NCBI RefSeq assembly: GCF_035594125.1
Contig: NC_087181.1
Location: forward strand, 7,302,840 to 7,366,839
Direction of reading: 5' to 3'
Length of the DNA: 64,000 nt
Origin: Scylla paramamosain
Taxonomy: Eukaryota; Arthropoda; Malacostraca; Decapoda; Portunidae
Positions 60,250 to 64,000 of this stretch are shown in pieces. The notes under the pieces were generated by a model. The model had not been told where the DNA came from. It made no database searches and worked only from the letters and a program-made list of their open reading frames with translations. The first letter of the stretch is position 1; every line of letters starts with the position of its first letter. The translations under genes and the position numbers were made by a program.

Positions 60250-61242
60250 ATTCATCTTCACAGGTAACGAGGTTCCAAAATTCGGGCAAAGTTCATTAAA
60301 TTATATGAAATAAGAACATTATCAAAAAAGTTAAATTTAGCTTTTTTTTTTCGGACTTATGTACCAAATCCCTAAAGTGCATGCAAAGCCACCTATATGG
60401 GAAAATTAAAAGTCTTTGCCAGAAAACTGTCTTATGAGTGTTTTTCAGCATTTTAGGAACCAACACGATAAAACCCAAGGAAGTCAATCTGTAAGGGAAT
60501 CCAAAACAAAATTACTGAAAACGTGTCTTTTCGGTGTTTTACGTAGAAAACGCTAAAACGGATGCAAACTAACCAAAATGAAGATATAGAACAACATTAT
60601 CAAAAAGGTATATTTTGAATGTTTTGAAATTGTTACCTACAAAAAACGCGAAAATGGATGGAATGCACTCTATATTGGGAAGCAAAAGGCACCAAAAAGC
60701 ATGTTAGGCACCAAAACGATAAATAATATGAAATTCACTCTATATGGAAATCGAAAACAAAATTACTGGAAACGTGTCTTTTAAAAGATTTACGTAGAAA
60801 AACGCTAAAAGGGATGCAAACCAACCAATATGAAGAAATAGAATAACCTTAGAAAAAAAAAAAATTTTGTGTGTTCTTGAGCATGTTACATAAAAAAACG
60901 CGAAAATGGATGCAAAGCACTCTATATAAGGAAGAAAAAGGACATAACGAGAAACGTGTATAATGAGTGTTTTATAGTTTCAGTAGAATTACAAGGCAAA
61001 AAACGCAAAAGCTCGACTGTATGGAGAAGTTTCTATGATACCAAAATTCTGAAACTCATGAATATCACACTTAATCACGAAACAGAACAACCTTACTAAA
61101 TGTGGAAAAAAAATGACATTACCAGAAAAGTGTCTTTGAGTGTTTTTGAGCGTGCTAGGCAATAAAGCACTAAAAAGCAAGGATATCCCATTACATGGGA
61201 ATAAAACTAACTTTTACGGAGAACTTGCCTTTTAGTGTTTTT
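60250..61242 (+). repeat. Unit 51, E/D fusion leading into inversion 8
   Basis: An E head is followed by the E/D fusion at about 60686-60720 and D-type m4-m7. At about 61100 the m7 end joins directly to late m8 (CTAAATGTGGAAAAAAAATG), losing about 75 bp. The m9 and the m10 head follow before the strand switch. Confidence 0.84.
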
Positions 61243-61405
61243 GACACGCATTTAGTAAGGTTGCTCTCTTTCTCAATTAAGAGTGTTATTCATGACTTTC
61301 AACATATACACGAGTTTTTACGTTTTTTGCCTTGTGTTTTTTTTTTTTTAACTATAAAACATTCATTATACACTTTTCTCGCAATGTTCCCTTGTTTCCC
61401 AATAT
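61243..61405 (-). repeat. Inverted segment 8, right two thirds missing
   Basis: The reversed sequence starts ACACGCATTTAGTAAGG and has the short-subtype CAACATATACACGAG. It stops at TTTCCCAATATA inside m6. Forward m9 sequence (GGAATAAAGCACTAAAGGCC) then begins. About 290 bp of the usual segment and the m9 head are missing. Confidence 0.88.
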
Positions 61406-61790
61406 ACGGAATAAAGCACTAAAGGCCAGAGCAATCACATTACATGGGAATAAAACCAAATTTTACCAATAACTTGCCTTTAAGTGTTTTTGAGCTTCTT
61501 ACATACCAAAACGCTAAAACGCATGCAGAATACATTTTATGGAGAAACAGAACTACATTACCAAATACATTATTTGAGTGTTTTTGATCATGTTATCTAT
61601 AAAAACGCTTAAATACATGCAAAGAACCTTATGTTTGGGAAACGAAAGTAGATTACGAGAAACGTTTATTATGAGTGATTTTTAAGTCCCTTCAGCAACA
61701 AAAAGCTAAAACCCACAAATAACACTCTTTAGAAAAAAAATCAATAATAAATAAAAAAAAAATAAAAAATTGGATTTTTTTTTTTTTGTT
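61406..61790 (+). repeat. Partial m9, then m10, m1, m2 after inversion 8
   Basis: Forward sequence begins inside m9. The m10 (about 61475), m1 (about 61569) and m2 (GAGTGATTTTTAAG) follow. The m2 variant is the one that precedes the G-J composites. Confidence 0.84.
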
Positions 61791-63863
61791 ATTCATCTTC
61801 AGAGGTACCGAGATGCCAAAATTCTGCCAAAATTCAGGGAATTTATGTGGAAAAAAGAACATTATCAAAAAAACTTTTCTTCGGATGTACCAAACCCTAA
61901 ATTGCATGCAAAGCCACGTATATAGGGAAGTTAAACGACTTTACCAGAAACCTGTCTTCTCAGTGTTTTTCAGCATGTTAGGCACCAAAACGATAAATAA
62001 TATGGAAGTCAGTCAATATGTGAATTGAAAAGAAAATTACTGAAAACGTGTCTCTTTACTGTTTTACGTAGAAAAACGCTGAAGCGGATACAAACCATCC
62101 TATATGAAGAAATAGAATAACATTACCAAAAAGATATATTTTGAGTGTTTTTGAGCTTGTTACCTACAAAAAATGCAAAAATGGATGTAAAGCACCCTAT
62201 ATTAGGAAACAAAAGGACATTACGAGAAACGTGTATAATGAGTGTTTTATAGTTTTAAAAGAACCACAACGCAAAAACTCGTGTATATAGAGAAATTTCT
62301 AACATTCCAAAATGAATAAATGCAAAGCCTACAATATGAGGAAATTAAACGACCTTACCAGAAATCTGTGTTTTGAGTGTTTTTTAGCATGTTAGGCACC
62401 AAAACGATAAATAATAAGGAACTCGCTCTAATTGGGAATCCAAAATAAAGATACTGAACGTGTCTTCTCAGTGTATTACGTAGAAAAAATGTTATAACGG
62501 ATGGAAACCAACCAATATCATGAAATAGAAAAACGTTACCAAAAAGGTATATTTTGATTGTTTTTGAGCTTTTTACCTACAAAAAACGGGAAAATTGATG
62601 CGAAGCACTGTATATTAGGAAACAAAAGGACATTGCAAGAAAAGTGTATAATGAGTGTTTTATAGTTCAAAAGAACCAAAAAGCAAAAAACGCAAAAACT
62701 CGTGTATAAGGAGAGATTTCCTAGATACCAAATTGCTGAAACTCATGAATAAAACTCTTAATTGAGAAACAGAACAACCTTAATAAATGCGTGTATTTTG
62801 AGTGCTTTTCACATTCTTAGTTACCAAAACCCCAAATAACATGCGAAACCACCTTTATGTGAGAAAAAAATGACATTACCAGATAAGTGTCTTTTAAGTG
62901 TTTTTGAGCGTGATAGGCAATAAACCACTAAAAAGCATGGCAATTATATTACATTAGAATAACACCAATTTATACAAAAAACTTGCCTTTAATTGTTTTT
63001 AAGCTCCTTATATTACTAAAATTACTAAAAACGTGTCTTTTCGGTGTTTTACGTAGAAAAACGCTAAAACGGATGCAAACCAACCAATATAAAGAAATAA
63101 AATAACATTACCAAAAAGGTATATTTTAAGTGTTTTTGAAATTGTTACCTACAAAAAAAAGCGAAAATGGATGGAAAGAACTCTATATTGGGAAGGAAAA
63201 GGACATTACGAGAAACATGTATAATGAGTGTTTTATAGTTTCACAAGAACTACAGGGCAAAAAACGCAAAAACTCGTGTATATAGAGAGAAGTTTCTTTC
63301 ATTCTAAAATGCTGAAACACTGGAACAACACTCTTAATTGAGAAACGGAACAATCTTACTAAATGCCTGTATTTTGAGTGCTTTTCACATTCTTAGTTAC
63401 CAAAATCCCAAATTCCATGCAAAACCAGCTTTATGTGGGAAAAAAATGACATTAAGAGAAAAATGTCTTTTGAGTGTTTTTGAGCGTGTTAGGCAATAAA
63501 GCACTAAAAAGCAGGGCAAACACATTACATTGGAATAAAACCAATTTTTAACAAGAACTTGCCTTTAAGTGTTTTTGAGCTCCTTATATACCAAAACACT
63601 AAAACGCATGCAAAATACACTTTATGGTGAAACAGAACATTACCAAAAACATTTATTTTGATTGTTTTTTATCACGTTACCAATAAAAACGCTTATATAC
63701 ATGCAAAGAACCATATTCTATGGAAACGAAAGAACATTACGAAAAACGTGTATTATGAGTGTTTTTAAGTTCCTTAAGTACCAAAAAAGCTAAACCACAC
63801 AAATAACACTCTTTATAGAGAAAAAGAATGAAAGAAAATAAAATCTAATTTTTTTTATTTATT
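61791..63863 (+). repeat. Unit 52, G-A-B composite with junctions J1 and J2
   Basis: J1 is at about 62312 (CCAAAATGAATAAATGC) and J2 at about 63018 (ATTACTAAAATTACTAAAAAC). The A part has CGATAAATAATAAGG and m5 with AGTGTATTACGTAG. The same GTATTACG is found in the copies at 28459 and 44948. The spacing is 2,073 bp. Confidence 0.86.
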
Positions 63864-64000
63864 ATTCATCTTCATAGGTACTAGGATGCCAAAATTCTGG
63901 CAATATTCTTTGGGAATCGAAAACAAAATTACTGAAAACGTGTCTTTTCGGTGTTTTACGTAGAAAAACGCTAAAACAGATGAAAACCAACCAACATGAA
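63864..64000 (+). repeat. Unit 53, class C, cut by the window end
   Basis: The anchor has CATAGGTACTAGG and is followed by the C deletion at 63899-63917 (GGCAATATTCTTTGGGAATC). The window ends in m5. The next expected elements, by analogy with 46326-48910, are a D unit and a long-subtype inversion. Confidence 0.83.

Larger units (their letters stand above)
1..64000 (+). repeat. Hierarchical satellite DNA array filling the window
   Basis: Every part of the window reads as variants of one family. A head like TTTTGAGTGTTTTTGAGC returns about every 85-98 bp, followed by TACCAAAACGCTAAAACG, CATGCAAA and GACATTACCAGAAACGTG. Ten such monomers plus an A/T-tract spacer form a unit of about 1.1 kb, seen here about 50 times. 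All units run on the plus strand apart from eight short reversed segments. No unrelated sequence, transposable element or gene interrupts it. Arrays of this kind are typical of eukaryotic centromeric, pericentromeric or subtelomeric heterochromatin. Which of these applies, and which species, cannot be read from the sequence. The family is not one I recognise. Confidence 0.96.

Noticed and set aside
1..64000. CRISPR-like array of regularly spaced repeats
   Set aside because: The intervals between conserved heads are themselves related sequences, not unique spacers. The period is about 97 bp, and no cas-like genes exist.
1..64000. CENP-B box (TTCG....A..CGGG) in the monomers
   Set aside because: TTTTCGGACTG after the anchor has the TTCG part only. 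I found no CGGG at the required distance.
1..64000. RY-type seed regulatory motif CATGCA and octamer-like ATGCAAA as functional sites
   Set aside because: GCATGCAAA is simply part of the monomer middle and occurs hundreds of times. There is no gene nearby to regulate.
1..64000. rRNA, tRNA or 5S spacer arrays
   Set aside because: No GC-rich conserved RNA gene core, no clover-leaf boxes and no 5S-like segment were seen in any unit.
1..64000. Identity with a named plant satellite such as the bean khipu or centromeric repeats, or soybean CentGm
   Set aside because: The monomer length is in the range of some of them, but I could not match the sequence from memory. A database search with the 1.1-kb consensus would decide.

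Overview
The whole 64 kb window is one uninterrupted, strongly AT-rich satellite DNA array. I found no gene, RNA gene or transposon. Such an array points to a eukaryotic nuclear chromosome (centromeric, pericentromeric or subtelomeric heterochromatin). A flowering plant is my best guess: the tandem arrangement fits, and a plant-type telomere heptamer (CCCTAAA) sits at a fixed place in many units. I do not recognise the satellite family and the taxon is inferred, not shown.

The array has three nested levels. Level 1 is a monomer of about 85-98 bp. It has a head like TTTTGAGTGTTTTTGAGC, a middle like TACCAAAACGCTAAAACG followed by CATGCAAA, and a tail like GACATTACCAGAAACGTG. Level 2 is a unit of about 1.1 kb made of ten diverged monomers (called m1 to m10 here). 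One position per unit, between m2 and m3, carries a hypervariable A-rich/T-rich tract followed by a conserved anchor, ATTCATCTTCATAGGTACC. I located 53 anchors; most are 1.07-1.13 kb apart. Level 3 is a mosaic of unit classes, called A, A', B, C, D, E, G and H here, which recur in the same order as blocks of several kb. Examples are A-B-C-D-inversion-G-H and H-A'-B-E-inversion-G-J-C.

The most striking element is a reversed segment of about 450-470 bp that recurs eight times (near 6.7, 16.9, 27.0, 37.2, 43.4, 48.0, 54.2 and 61.2 kb). It always follows D-type sequence and, where complete, has the same end points. It appears to descend from one inversion event, involving a reversed A-type piece, that was then amplified with its surroundings. 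A ninth site near 31.4 kb seems to have lost it. Other fused junctions also recur exactly: the C deletion (6 copies), the E/D fusion (5), J1 (4) and J2 (3). They act as markers for amplification of rearranged units.

Layout: 0-4.9 kb ordinary units; 4.9-9.7 kb C-D-inv-G-H; 9.7-13.7 kb A-A-B-C; 13.7-18.9 kb A'-B-E/D-inv-G; 18.9-26.4 kb A-A-E-H-H-A and a scrambled stretch; 26.4-33.2 kb E/D-inv-G-J-C-D-G-J; 33.2-40.1 kb A-B-C-D-inv-G-H; 40.1-46.3 kb A'-B-E/D-inv-G-J; 46.3-49.0 kb C-D-inv; 49.0-55.0 kb G-A-A-E-E/D-inv; 55.0-58.0 kb chimeric units and H; 58.0-64.0 kb A'-B-E/D-inv-G-J-C. The piece from about 38.4 to 46.5 kb and the piece from 56.4 kb to the window end are copies of each other. All comparisons were made by eye, so junctions are good to a few bases or tens of bases, and no percent identities are given.
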